Source: Flavobacteriaceae bacterium
Lineage (GTDB): Bacteria > Bacteroidota > Bacteroidia > Flavobacteriales > Flavobacteriaceae
Length of the DNA: 14,323 bases
Direction: 5' to 3'
NCBI GenBank assembly: GCA_021151665.1
Contig: JAGKWW010000060.1
Coordinates: 1-14,323, forward strand
The notes under the pieces were generated by a model. The model did not search any database, was not told the DNA's origin, and saw only the letters and a list, made by a program, of their open reading frames with translations. Position numbers and translations under genes: made by a program. Position 1 is the stretch's first letter. Each line of letters starts with the position of its first letter. This document shows, one piece after another, positions 7,381-14,323 of this stretch.

Positions 7381-7644
7381 ATGCAGGAGAGAGACCTTGA
7401 TAAGGAGTTTAGAGAAGCCTATGAGCGCGCCTCAAATATGACAGAATCCCTGCCACAGGATGTGATGCTGCGTATTTACGGCTATTACAAGCAGGCGACA
7501 TCGGGTGACACCCCTGTAATAAACTTTCACGGCCACGACCTGAGAAATGCTTTTAAAATGAATGCCTGGATGCAGGTAAAGCATTTAACACCTGATGAAG
7601 CCAAAAAGTTGTACATTGACATGATTAATTCAATACTAAAATAA
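7381..7644 (+). CDS. Acyl-CoA-binding protein (ACBP)
   Basis: An 87-residue four-helix protein that binds long-chain acyl-CoA with high affinity and carries it in the cytosol. The ACBP core is clear: YGYYKQAT (residues 33-40), SGDTP (41-45) and FKMNAW (58-63), where K59 fits the lysine that contacts the CoA phosphate and W63 the conserved tryptophan. ACBPs are mainly known from eukaryotes and occur in a limited set of bacteria, including flavobacteria. The psd stop (TAG), an in-frame TGA and this ATG follow one another without a gap. Co-transcription with cdsA and psd suggests a link between acyl thioester pools and phospholipid synthesis; that link is inference. Confidence 0.94.
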   Translation: MQERDLDKEFREAYERASNMTESLPQDVMLRIYGYYKQATSGDTPVINFHGHDLRNAFKMNAWMQVKHLTPDEAKKLYIDMINSILK

Positions 7645-7651
7645 TACGGCC

Positions 7652-8431
7652 ATGAAAAACGCTAAAATGTTCTTTACTGCCCTTATGATAACTGCAGCGC
7701 TGCAGGTGTCTTGCAAAGAAAAAAACAATCTTGAGGAAGTGGTAGCGGTACCCGAACCTGAAAAAGAAACTACTACCGTGCCAATGGGCAACCCGAATGA
7801 TGTAAAAACAGACGAAGGCCCTTTTCAGATGGTAAAGCTGCCGTATGCCTATAATGCGCTGGAACCTTACATAGATGCAAAAACAATGGAGATCCATTAT
7901 TCTAAGCATCACGTAAAATATACCAATGAGCTAAATAAAGCCGTAAAAGGCACACCTATGGAAACCAAAACCATAGAAGACCTGCTGGCAAGCCTGGATA
8001 TGTCTAATGCTGCTGTTCGTAACAACGCAGGAGGTTTTTACAATCACAATTTCTTTTGGGAAATATTGGGTGCCAACGGCGGCAGCGAACCTAAAGGTGC
8101 ATTGGCCGAAGCCATTAAAAAAGATTTCGGCTCATTCGATAATTTTAAAAAGCAGTTCAGCGAAGCCGCTGCCAAGCAATTCGGTTCAGGCTGGGCATGG
8201 CTGGTGCTCGATAACACCGGCAAACTTGCAATAGGCAGCACGCCAAACCAGGATAACCCGCTAATGAAAGGTGTTTCAGTACAGGGGAAACCGGTACTTG
8301 CACTTGATGTATGGGAACACGCCTATTACCTGAACTACCAAAACAAACGCCCCGATTACATAGCGGCTTTCTTTAACGTTATTAACTGGGATGCTGTTTC
8401 TAAAAAATATGAGGCTGCTCTTAAAAAATAA
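7652..8431 (+). CDS. sodA: Superoxide dismutase, Fe/Mn family, lipoprotein
   Basis: The enzyme converts superoxide to oxygen and hydrogen peroxide. Residues 1-20 are a signal sequence followed by Cys21 (LQVSC), read as a lipobox although position -3 is Gln instead of the usual Leu. A charged, Pro/Glu-rich linker runs to about residue 56. The SOD domain then carries all four metal ligands: His82 (MEIHYSKHH), His132 (NHNFFW), Asp219 and His223 (DVWEHAYYLNY). Gly127-Gly128 before the NH motif and Gln200 (NQDNPLM) are marks of the manganese type, though a cambialistic enzyme is possible. At 259 residues it is about 55 longer than cytosolic SODs because of the leader and linker. It should be anchored on the periplasmic or outer-membrane face. 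It is the last gene of the operon, seven bases after ACBP. Confidence 0.94.
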   Translation: MKNAKMFFTALMITAALQVSCKEKNNLEEVVAVPEPEKETTTVPMGNPNDVKTDEGPFQMVKLPYAYNALEPYIDAKTMEIHYSKHHVKYTNELNKAVKGTPMETKTIEDLLASLDMSNAAVRNNAGGFYNHNFFWEILGANGGSEPKGALAEAIKKDFGSFDNFKKQFSEAAAKQFGSGWAWLVLDNTGKLAIGSTPNQDNPLMKGVSVQGKPVLALDVWEHAYYLNYQNKRPDYIAAFFNVINWDAVSKKYEAALKK

Positions 8432-8448
8432 TCAGTCACATTACGAGC

Positions 8449-8477
8449 AAATCCGCCCTTAGTGGCGGATTTTCTTT
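8449..8477 (+). terminator. Rho-independent terminator after the SOD gene
   Basis: AAATCCGCC (8449-8457) pairs perfectly with GGCGGATTT (8464-8472) around a six-base loop, followed by T-rich sequence. It ends the operon that begins with the LUD gene. Confidence 0.9.
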
Positions 8478-8493
8478 TTAAACATTACCCTTC

Positions 8494-8524
8494 TTGCCTT
8501 ATTCAAAAAAAAGGCTGACTTTTG
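8494..8524 (+). promoter_or_regulatory. Probable Bacteroidota-type promoter for the YD-repeat lipoprotein gene
   Basis: TTG at 8494-8496 and GACTTTTG at 8517-8524 are 20 bases apart. The -7 element matches TAnnTTTG at all fixed positions but the first. The start codon at 8544 is 19 bases after it, matching the short leaders at rsfS and DUF1573. Confidence 0.45.
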
Positions 8525-8543
8525 AATTTCAATAACCATCGAA

Positions 8544-9626
8544 ATGAAACATTATATTACGCTATCGTTATTATTTGTGGCACTGGCCTCCTGTAGCGAT
8601 AAAAAAGATAAGAAACCTGTAGACCACGCCAAATCAGACTGGGCAGCATTCCAGCTCGAAGGCAATGTAAAGAGTACAGAGGAACGGTCGTATGAGATTA
8701 AAGGCGGTAAGAAAGGGCAAAGAATGCGCGAGATCATATCAGACCATGATACCGACCTTTTCTTTAATGAAGAAGGGCAACTCATCAAAGAGATAAAATG
8801 GAATACCGACGGTAAGCCGTTTGAGCAGTCTGTCTATAAAGGTAAAGACCATAAAATTTCGATTACCCAATATGTAAATGGCAAGCCGGCAATCAAGACA
8901 CAATTCAACTGGGACAAGACCGGGAAAGAAAATACGGCGATACTGCGCCTGACGCCCGACAACCGCCAGATTGACCGGATAACAATGCTGTATAAGGCGG
9001 GCTACATGGTAGAAAAGCGCACATTTAATATCCAGGATAATCCGAGCGATAAAATTGAATACCGGTATGACCAGAAAGGCAACGTGATAGAGGAGTTATT
9101 ATACCTCGGATCTGAATACGTCCAGTTCCGGAACCAGTTCGAGTATAACGATGCAAAACAAAAGGTATCAGAAACCCGTCTCAACAAAGAGGGCAAGATA
9201 TTATTCAAAACGCTTTTCAAATATGAGAACAACCGACTGGTAGCGACTGAGACCTATAATGGTAAGAATGAAGCCGATTACATTGAGAAGAACTCCTATG
9301 ATGAAAAAGGCAATGTGGTACGCCGATATACTTACGAAAAATTTGACGGGTCTGAAACGATTGACGAATTTACATTTGATGCGGCAGGCAACAAAACCCA
9401 ATGGAATGCCACACGAAACAGCCAGCCTGTTATCAAGGTAGCATACGCCTACGACTCACATAAAAACTTAACCTCTGTACACGCCGAGGGGGCGCAGGAC
9501 AAACCAATAGACGACCGCACGTACAGATACACCTACGATAACAAAGGAAACTGGATAACCCGGACTGCCGCGATTGGTAACAAGGTAACAGTTCTCACCG
9601 AACGTAAAATAAAGTATTTTCAATAA
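8544..9626 (+). CDS. Lipoprotein with RHS/YD-like repeats
   Basis: A 360-residue protein of unknown function. Residues 1-16 are a signal sequence ending in a canonical lipobox, LASC, with Cys17 as the lipid-bearing residue. The SDKKDKK stretch after it resembles flavobacterial surface-export signals (Ser and Asp after the Cys), so exposure on the cell surface is possible. The rest is beta-rich and built from short repeats of the type aromatic-x-aromatic-D/N-x-x-G-N/K, as in RHS/YD-repeat proteins. Examples start near residues 72, 121, 172, 199, 224, 251, 277, 301 and 329 (for instance YRYDQKGNVIEE and YTYDNKGNWITR). There is no toxin domain, no RHS core cleavage motif and no immunity neighbour, so it is not a polymorphic toxin. 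It is a single-gene unit between a promoter and a shared terminator. Confidence 0.8.
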   Translation: MKHYITLSLLFVALASCSDKKDKKPVDHAKSDWAAFQLEGNVKSTEERSYEIKGGKKGQRMREIISDHDTDLFFNEEGQLIKEIKWNTDGKPFEQSVYKGKDHKISITQYVNGKPAIKTQFNWDKTGKENTAILRLTPDNRQIDRITMLYKAGYMVEKRTFNIQDNPSDKIEYRYDQKGNVIEELLYLGSEYVQFRNQFEYNDAKQKVSETRLNKEGKILFKTLFKYENNRLVATETYNGKNEADYIEKNSYDEKGNVVRRYTYEKFDGSETIDEFTFDAAGNKTQWNATRNSQPVIKVAYAYDSHKNLTSVHAEGAQDKPIDDRTYRYTYDNKGNWITRTAAIGNKVTVLTERKIKYFQ

Positions 9627-9655
9627 AAAATGGCTGCCCTTGGGCAGCCATTTTT
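9626..9655. terminator. Two-way terminator between the YD-repeat lipoprotein gene and valS
   Basis: A perfect 14-bp stem: AAAAATGGCTGCCC (9626-9639) with GGGCAGCCATTTTT (9642-9655); the innermost pairs open to make a small loop. The A-run on the left and T-run on the right let it work on both strands, which suits the two converging genes. The left arm begins in the stop codon of the lipoprotein gene. Confidence 0.92.
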
Positions 9656-9677
9656 ATTTATCAGGTTAGCCTATTCG

Positions 9678-12308
9678 TTATTTCAGGCTCTCCAGGCTTT
9701 GTTCTATTGTAGCGATTTTTGCCAGGGCATCGGCTTCTTTCTGGCGTTCCATAGCCACAACCTTTTCCGGTGCGCTGCCCATAAACTTTTCGTTAGATAA
9801 CTTCGCCTGAACCGATTTCAGGAAACCACGGTTATATTCCAGCTCTTGTGTAAGCTTAGCGATCTCTTCCTCCACATTTACCGCGCCTGTAACCGGGATA
9901 AAATACTCGTTCGATTTTACCCTGAAGGTAAGCGCCCCCGAAACTTTTTCAGAAACATACTCAATCCCGCTAAGATTAGTCAGCTTCGTAATTACGGCAT
10001 CAAAAGCGTCTGACGACTCTTCACTATTAACAACCTTAAGGTCTATCGCATCTTTAAAAGGTATATTTTTATCCTTTCTGATGGTACGTATACCGGCAAT
10101 AACGCCCGCAGCAAATTCGAAATCAGCAATCACCTGCTCATTCACTTCCTTAACTTCCGGCCACTTAGCCACTATCAGCGCCTCCTCGGGCGTACGCGTG
10201 GCAATGTGTTGCCATATTTCTTCGGTGAGGAAAGGCATGAAGGGGTGAAGGAGCTTCAGGTTAGCTTCAAGTATCTCTATTGCCTTGCTAAACGTTGTGC
10301 GATCTATTGGTTGCTGGTAGCCCGGCTTGATCATCTCGAGGAACCAAGAGCAGAAATCGTCCCAAACCAGCTTATAGATAGCCATCAGGGCATCTGATAT
10401 CCTGTATTTCTCAAAATGGTCTTCAATCTCTGCCAACGTTTTTTGAAGCTTTGCCTCGTACCACTCAATGGCAATTTTGCTGTGCTGTGGCTGTTCTATA
10501 TCGGCTACCTCCCATCCGGTGATAAGGCGGAAAGCATTCCATATTTTTGTTGTAAAGGCTTTACCCTGATTACAAAGCTCTTCGTCAAACAATATATCAT
10601 TGCCCGCAGAAGCACTCAGCAGGAGCCCTACCCTCACGCCATCAGCGCCAAATTTATCAATAAGGTCCAGCGGATCGGGTGAGTTCCCCAACGACTTCGA
10701 CATCTTTCGGCGTTGCTTATCCCGTACAAGACCAGTCAGATAAACATTGGTAAACGGTTTTTCGCCGGCATACTCATATCCTGCAATAATCATCCGCGCC
10801 ACCCAGAAGAAAAGAATATCCGGGCCCGTAACAAGATCATTAGTCGGGTAGTAATATTTAAAATCTTTGTTGTCCGGCTCCATGATGCCGCCAAAAACCG
10901 CCATCGGCCAAAGCCAGGAAGAGAACCAAGTGTCCAACGCATCCGGATCCTGGGTAAGGTTTTCCGCCGTTAATGCCGTGTTACCGGTCTTAGTGCGGGC
11001 AAGCTCAAGTGCTTCTTCTTTATTTTCTGCCACTACAAAATCCTCCTTGCCATCACCATAGTAATAAGCAGGAATCTGCTGCCCCCACCAAAGCTGGCGC
11101 GAAATGTTCCAGTCGCGGATGTTTTCCATCCAATGGCGGTAAGTGTTATTAAAGCGGCTTGGGTACAGTTTCACTTCATCAGTTTCAAGCACGGCCTTAA
11201 TGGCAGGCTTCACCAGGTCTTCCATCTTCAGGAACCATTGGTCGCTAAGGCGCGGTTCTATTACCGCTTTTGTCCGCTCCGATGTCCCTACCTTATTCAT
11301 GTGGTTCTCCACTTTCTCAAGGCTGCCGATAGTATCAAGTTCTTTCGCTATCTCATCGCGCACCACAAAGCGGTCCTTACCGGCATAATGCAGGCCAAAG
11401 CTATTCAACGTTGCATCTTCATTAAAGATATCAATGATCTCAAGGTTATGCCTTTCGCCAAGTTCCTTATCATTAATATCGTGTGCCGGGGTCACTTTTA
11501 AGCATCCGGTACCAAATTCCATATCTACATATTCGTCGAAAATAATCGGTATTACCCGGTTTGCTATCGGAACAATAGCTTTCTTTCCCTTCAGGTGCGT
11601 GTAGCGCTCATCGTTCGGATTGATGCAGATAGCGGTATCACCAAGAATCGTCTCAGGGCGGGTAGTTGCAATAGTCACAAAATTTTCAGACCCTTCAATT
11701 TGATATTTCAGGTGATACAGCTTCCCTTGGCGTTCTTCATAAATAACCTCTTCATCACTAAGCGTTGTTTTTGCTTCCGGATCCCAGTTTACCATGCGGT
11801 AACCGCGGTAAATAAGTCCTTTATTGTAAAGATCTACAAACGACCGGATAACCGATGCACTCATATCGGGGTCCATAGTGAATTTGGTGCGTTCCCAGTC
11901 GCAGGAAGCTCCAAGCTTTTTCAGTTGGTCGAGTATTACACCACCGTATTTGTGCGTCCACTCCCAGGCATGCTCCAGGAACTGTTCGCGGGTGAGGTCA
12001 TTTTTATTGATGCCCTGCTCCTTCAGCTTCGCTACCACCTTTGCTTCGGTAGCAATAGAAGCATGGTCTGTACCGGGCACCCAACAGGCGTTAAACCCTT
12101 TAAGGCGGGCACGGCGTATCAATACATCCTGAATGGTATTATTGAGCATGTGCCCCATGTGCAACACACCCGTAACGTTTGGCGGAGGGATAACTATGGT
12201 ATAAGGCGTGCGGCTATCGGGTTCAGAATGGAAATAGTTATTCTTCATCCAGTAGTCATACCACTTGGCTTCTACTGACTTGGCATCAAATTGGCTTGGA
12301 ATACTCAT
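9678..12308 (-). CDS. valS: Valine--tRNA ligase
   Basis: ValRS is a class Ia aminoacyl-tRNA synthetase that charges tRNA-Val and edits mis-charged threonine. I place the start at 12308 (MSIPSQFDAKSVEAKWYDYW), giving 876 residues, the usual flavobacterial length. An upstream in-frame ATG at 12428 would add 40 residues that do not look like the family, and it lies beyond the likely promoter. From the chosen start, the HIGH motif is HMGH at residues 50-53 and the KMSKS motif is at 535-539. The editing domain between them has TTRPETILGDTA (215-226) and TPAHDIND (273-280), and WWGQQIPA precedes the second half of the catalytic domain. The last 65 or so residues form the ValRS coiled-coil that grips the tRNA (VEEEIAKLTQELEYNRGFLK). 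All key elements are intact. Confidence 0.97.
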   Translation of the reverse strand: MSIPSQFDAKSVEAKWYDYWMKNNYFHSEPDSRTPYTIVIPPPNVTGVLHMGHMLNNTIQDVLIRRARLKGFNACWVPGTDHASIATEAKVVAKLKEQGINKNDLTREQFLEHAWEWTHKYGGVILDQLKKLGASCDWERTKFTMDPDMSASVIRSFVDLYNKGLIYRGYRMVNWDPEAKTTLSDEEVIYEERQGKLYHLKYQIEGSENFVTIATTRPETILGDTAICINPNDERYTHLKGKKAIVPIANRVIPIIFDEYVDMEFGTGCLKVTPAHDINDKELGERHNLEIIDIFNEDATLNSFGLHYAGKDRFVVRDEIAKELDTIGSLEKVENHMNKVGTSERTKAVIEPRLSDQWFLKMEDLVKPAIKAVLETDEVKLYPSRFNNTYRHWMENIRDWNISRQLWWGQQIPAYYYGDGKEDFVVAENKEEALELARTKTGNTALTAENLTQDPDALDTWFSSWLWPMAVFGGIMEPDNKDFKYYYPTNDLVTGPDILFFWVARMIIAGYEYAGEKPFTNVYLTGLVRDKQRRKMSKSLGNSPDPLDLIDKFGADGVRVGLLLSASAGNDILFDEELCNQGKAFTTKIWNAFRLITGWEVADIEQPQHSKIAIEWYEAKLQKTLAEIEDHFEKYRISDALMAIYKLVWDDFCSWFLEMIKPGYQQPIDRTTFSKAIEILEANLKLLHPFMPFLTEEIWQHIATRTPEEALIVAKWPEVKEVNEQVIADFEFAAGVIAGIRTIRKDKNIPFKDAIDLKVVNSEESSDAFDAVITKLTNLSGIEYVSEKVSGALTFRVKSNEYFIPVTGAVNVEEEIAKLTQELEYNRGFLKSVQAKLSNEKFMGSAPEKVVAMERQKEADALAKIATIEQSLESLK

Positions 12309-12364
12309 AAACAAGGGTTCTGTTACACCAAAAATAATTGGTCTGATTTTTGTAAAAATGTACG

Positions 12365-12372
12365 CAAAAGTA
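12365..12372 (-). promoter_or_regulatory. -7 promoter element for valS
   Basis: Read on the minus strand this is TACTTTTG, a perfect TAnnTTTG match. A TTG on the minus strand lies at 12385-12387, but at 12 bases it is closer than the usual 17-23. Transcription would start near 12358, giving a leader of about 50 bases to the ATG at 12308. This also argues against the longer valS reading frame that begins at 12428. Confidence 0.5.
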
Positions 12373-12413
12373 CTTATATATGTACAATTTAAAAAATATG
12401 AAGATGCAATATT

Positions 12414-12442
12414 TGTCGGTTGAGGCAAGTTGCTTACATTTA
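12414..12442 (+). promoter_or_regulatory. Possible Bacteroidota-type promoter for the DUF1573 gene
   Basis: TTG at 12414-12416 and TACATTTA at 12435-12442 are 18 bases apart; the -7 element differs from TAnnTTTG only at the last base. The ATG at 12464 follows 21 bases later, a leader like that of rsfS. Confidence 0.4.
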
Positions 12443-12463
12443 CTGAAACCTAATTTGTTACGA

Positions 12464-12841
12464 ATGAAAAAAATTCTATCTCTTATCGTAGTCATCCTGT
12501 TTGGAGCAGCTACTTATGCACAGGCGGGACCTAAAATTGAATTCAGGGCAGATACGGTCGATTACGGCACCGTGAAGAAAGGAAGTGACGATGGCAAAAG
12601 GTTTTTCGTATTTACCAATACCGGAGACGCACCGCTTGTTATAAGCGAAGTAAAATCGACGTGCGGCTGTACGGTGCCAAGCTGGCCCAAAGAGCCTATA
12701 GCTCCCGGCGAAAGTGGAAAGATCGAAGTCAAGTATAACATGGCTCCGGGCCCCATCAGAAAAACAATTACAGTACATTCTAATGCGGTAAATTATCCTG
12801 ACGGCATCGTGCCGCTAAAGCTAAAAGGCACCGTAGAATAA
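12464..12841 (+). CDS. Secreted DUF1573 domain protein
   Basis: A 125-residue exported protein of unknown function. Residues 1-21 form a signal peptide (MKKILSLIVVILFGAATYAQA) with likely cleavage after an A-x-A site; there is no lipobox. The mature part is one DUF1573 domain, an immunoglobulin-like beta-sandwich common in Bacteroidota. It shows the opening strand with DTVDYGTVKKG (residues 30-40), the F-F-V-F-T-N-T-G strand (47-54), the hallmark STCGCT (65-70) and a closing strand VPLKLKGTV (116-124). The two cysteines of CGC could form a disulfide or bind metal. I chose the ATG at 12464 because an earlier in-frame ATG at 12380 would put 28 non-signal residues in front and overlap the valS promoter. 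It is a single-gene unit, divergent from valS and closed by a hairpin. Confidence 0.9.
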   Translation: MKKILSLIVVILFGAATYAQAGPKIEFRADTVDYGTVKKGSDDGKRFFVFTNTGDAPLVISEVKSTCGCTVPSWPKEPIAPGESGKIEVKYNMAPGPIRKTITVHSNAVNYPDGIVPLKLKGTVE

Positions 12842-12863
12842 TCAAAATAGCAGAACAAAGCTT

Positions 12864-12895
12864 AAAGCCCTTTCAAAAACGAAAGGGCTTTTTTT
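12864..12895 (+). terminator. Rho-independent terminator after the DUF1573 gene
   Basis: AAAGCCCTTTC (12864-12874) pairs perfectly with GAAAGGGCTTT (12881-12891) around AAAAAC, with four more T residues after it. Confidence 0.92.
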
Positions 12896-12983
12896 ATGGG
12901 ACGTCAGATTAAAACCGCTTTGCATTATTAATATTTCAAAAAAAATCGCAATTTTGCTTTAGTTCTAATTAAAACTAAAAATA

Positions 12984-14177
12984 ATGCCTCACGTATCTAC
13001 CAAAGGCCGCCAGATGCCGGAATCACCAATCCGTAAGCTGGTACCTTACGCCGAAGCCGCAAAAAAGAAAGGCCATAAAGTGTACCACCTGAACATTGGC
13101 CAGCCTGATATTAAAACTCCGCAGGTCGCCCTTGATGCTATAAAAAATAATCATATAGAAATACTCGAATACAGCCACTCTGCCGGTTTCGAAAGCTACC
13201 GCAACAAGTTGGCTGCTTACTACACCCAGCATGGGGTTTCTGTCGCGCCAGCCGATATTATTATCACTACCGGTGGTTCAGAAGCGCTTATGTTCGCCAT
13301 GGGCAGCACGATGGATGCCGGCGATGAGATTATCATCCCGGAACCTTTTTACGCTAATTACAACGGATTTTCGGTTGCTTCGGGTGTAAAGGTAGTTCCG
13401 GTTATTTCTACCATAGATGAAGGTTTCGCCCTTCCTCCTATCGCTGACTTCGAAAAGCTGATTACCCCAAAAACAAAAGCAATCCTGATCTGTAATCCCG
13501 GCAACCCAACCGGGTATCTTTACACGCAGGAAGAAATACTTCAATTGGCCGAGCTCGTTAAAAAGCACGACCTTTTCCTTATTGCCGACGAGGTGTACCG
13601 CGAGTTTACTTACGATGGGGACAAGCATTATTCGGTAATGAATGTGGAAGGCATCGAGCAGAACGCGATAATGATCGACTCTGTGTCAAAACGCTATAGC
13701 ATGTGTGGTGCCCGTATTGGGTGCATCGTTTCAAAAAATAAAGAGGTGATGGCAACCGCAATGAAGTTTGCCCAGGCACGCCTTAGCCCGCCAACATTCG
13801 AGCAGATTGCAAGCGAAGCCGCGCTCGAGACCCCACAAAGTTATTTTGATGAAGTTATCGGCGAATACAGAGAGCGCCGAAATACACTGGTAAGCGAACT
13901 GGAAAAGATTGAAGGTGTAAAGGTAGCAACCCCTAAAGGTGCGTTCTACTGCATCGCGAAACTCCCGGTAGATGATGCCGATAAATTTGCGCAATGGCTC
14001 CTGGAGTCTTTCAGCCTCGACGGAGAAACCGTAATGGTGGCTCCTGCAGCCGGATTTTACTCTACCCCCGGCGTTGGCCGCGATGAGATCCGCATTGCCT
14101 ATGTCCTCAAAAAAGAAGACCTTATCCGCTCGGTGCAAATCCTGAAGGAAGCCCTGAAGCAGTACAATAATAAATAG
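12984..14177 (+). CDS. Pyridoxal phosphate-dependent aminotransferase (fold type I, aspartate-aminotransferase-like)
   Basis: A 397-residue cytosolic enzyme that moves amino groups between an amino acid and a 2-oxo acid. The class I/II aminotransferase landmarks are complete: GQPD near residues 39-42, the phosphate-binding TTGGSEAL region (95-102), NPGNPTG (171-177) with Asn174, ADEVY (201-205) with Asp202 and Tyr205, the PLP lysine K236 in SVSKRYSMCGARIG, and Arg370 in EIRIAY for the substrate carboxylate. Length and these motifs fit the aspartate/broad-range subgroup. The exact substrate cannot be told; annotating it as aspC would be a guess. The start MPHVSTKGRQMPESPIRKL matches the family opening. 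It is a single-gene unit with terminators on either side. Confidence 0.93.
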   Translation: MPHVSTKGRQMPESPIRKLVPYAEAAKKKGHKVYHLNIGQPDIKTPQVALDAIKNNHIEILEYSHSAGFESYRNKLAAYYTQHGVSVAPADIIITTGGSEALMFAMGSTMDAGDEIIIPEPFYANYNGFSVASGVKVVPVISTIDEGFALPPIADFEKLITPKTKAILICNPGNPTGYLYTQEEILQLAELVKKHDLFLIADEVYREFTYDGDKHYSVMNVEGIEQNAIMIDSVSKRYSMCGARIGCIVSKNKEVMATAMKFAQARLSPPTFEQIASEAALETPQSYFDEVIGEYRERRNTLVSELEKIEGVKVATPKGAFYCIAKLPVDDADKFAQWLLESFSLDGETVMVAPAAGFYSTPGVGRDEIRIAYVLKKEDLIRSVQILKEALKQYNNK

Positions 14178-14200
14178 TTCTTATAAGATCGATATAAACG

Positions 14201-14228
14201 AAGAGTTGCTCACAAGGCAACTCTTTTT
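14201..14228 (+). terminator. Rho-independent terminator after the aminotransferase gene
   Basis: AAGAGTTGC (14201-14209) pairs with GCAACTCTT (14217-14225) around a seven-base loop, followed by three more T residues. Confidence 0.88.
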
Positions 14229-14232
14229 ATTT

Positions 14233-14323
14233 GGCAGCAGCCGTCACCTGCGCTCATTGCTACACGGCGCACCCGCTGTCCGCTGTATCAGCCTTCGCTG
14301 CGCTGCGGCAGGATGCCGCTTCC
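14233..14323. repeat. GC-rich non-coding edge sequence, possible dispersed repeat (partial)
   Basis: About 62 of these 91 bases are G or C by my count, far above the AT-rich intergenic spacers elsewhere in the window. It contains a tandem CCGCTGT pair (14273-14279 and 14280-14286), a CGCTGCGCTGCGG run, and a hairpin GCGGCA-GGA-TGCCGC (14305-14319). I see no coding potential. The style resembles GC-rich intergenic repeats I associate with flavobacterial genomes, but only one partial copy is present here, cut by the window edge. Confidence 0.4.

Noticed and set aside
12309..12428. A 40-residue N-terminal extension of valS from an ATG at 12428.
   Set aside because: The extra residues do not resemble ValRS, the -7 element at 12365-12372 lies inside this stretch, and the family start MSIPSQFDAK begins at 12308.
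12380..12463. A longer start for the DUF1573 gene at 12380.
   Set aside because: It would put 28 residues before a clear signal peptide and would run through both candidate promoters.
12949..12956. CAATTTTG as a -7 element for the aminotransferase gene.
   Set aside because: The first base does not match and the nearest TTG (12920-12922) is 26 bases away, outside the usual spacing. A promoter is expected in this spacer, but I cannot place it.

Overview
The window looks like chromosomal housekeeping DNA from a member of the Bacteroidota, most likely Flavobacteriaceae and close to Flavobacterium. Three things point there. The gene order rsfS-ftsH-LUD protein-cdsA-psd-acyl-CoA-binding protein is one I know from flavobacteria. 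The promoter-like sites have the Bacteroidota -7 form TAnnTTTG (clear examples at 2841, 5256 and, on the minus strand, 12365). Shine-Dalgarno sequences are largely absent and several lipoprotein signals are present. I see no rRNA, tRNA, CRISPR array, phage gene or transposase.

Layout. Bases 18-410 hold a small SRPBCC-fold protein, closed by a hairpin terminator. Bases 492-2006 hold a calcineurin-like metallophosphoesterase and a DUF4241 protein. A monofunctional biotin-protein ligase (birA) follows on the minus strand. A divergent promoter region then starts rsfS-ftsH (2869-5190), which ends at a very strong 16-bp hairpin. From 5294 to 8431 runs a tightly packed five-gene operon: LUD-domain protein, CDP-diglyceride synthase (cdsA), phosphatidylserine decarboxylase (psd), acyl-CoA-binding protein, and a lipoprotein Fe/Mn superoxide dismutase. 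It also ends at a strong hairpin. Next is a single-gene unit for a lipoprotein with RHS/YD-like repeats (8544-9626). This converges on valS (minus strand, 9678-12308) across a shared two-way terminator. Divergent from valS is a secreted DUF1573 protein (12464-12841). The last gene is a class I/II PLP-dependent aminotransferase (12984-14177). The final ~90 bases are markedly GC-rich and may be the edge of a dispersed repeat.

How the genes work together. cdsA and psd are two steps of the phosphatidylethanolamine branch of phospholipid synthesis (CDP-diacylglycerol formation and phosphatidylserine decarboxylation). The acyl-CoA-binding protein next to them fits handling of acyl thioesters. rsfS and ftsH pair ribosome silencing with membrane protein quality control. 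BirA activates acetyl-CoA carboxylase, which feeds fatty acid synthesis. The remaining genes are single functions: tRNA charging, amino acid transamination, envelope lipoproteins.

I did not find convincing evidence of a new biological system. The most useful leads are the lipoprotein superoxide dismutase inside a phospholipid operon, the metallophosphoesterase/DUF4241 pair that may be an insertion in a conserved locus, the YD-repeat lipoprotein, the terminator that overlaps the promoter at 5215-5263, and the GC-rich edge sequence.
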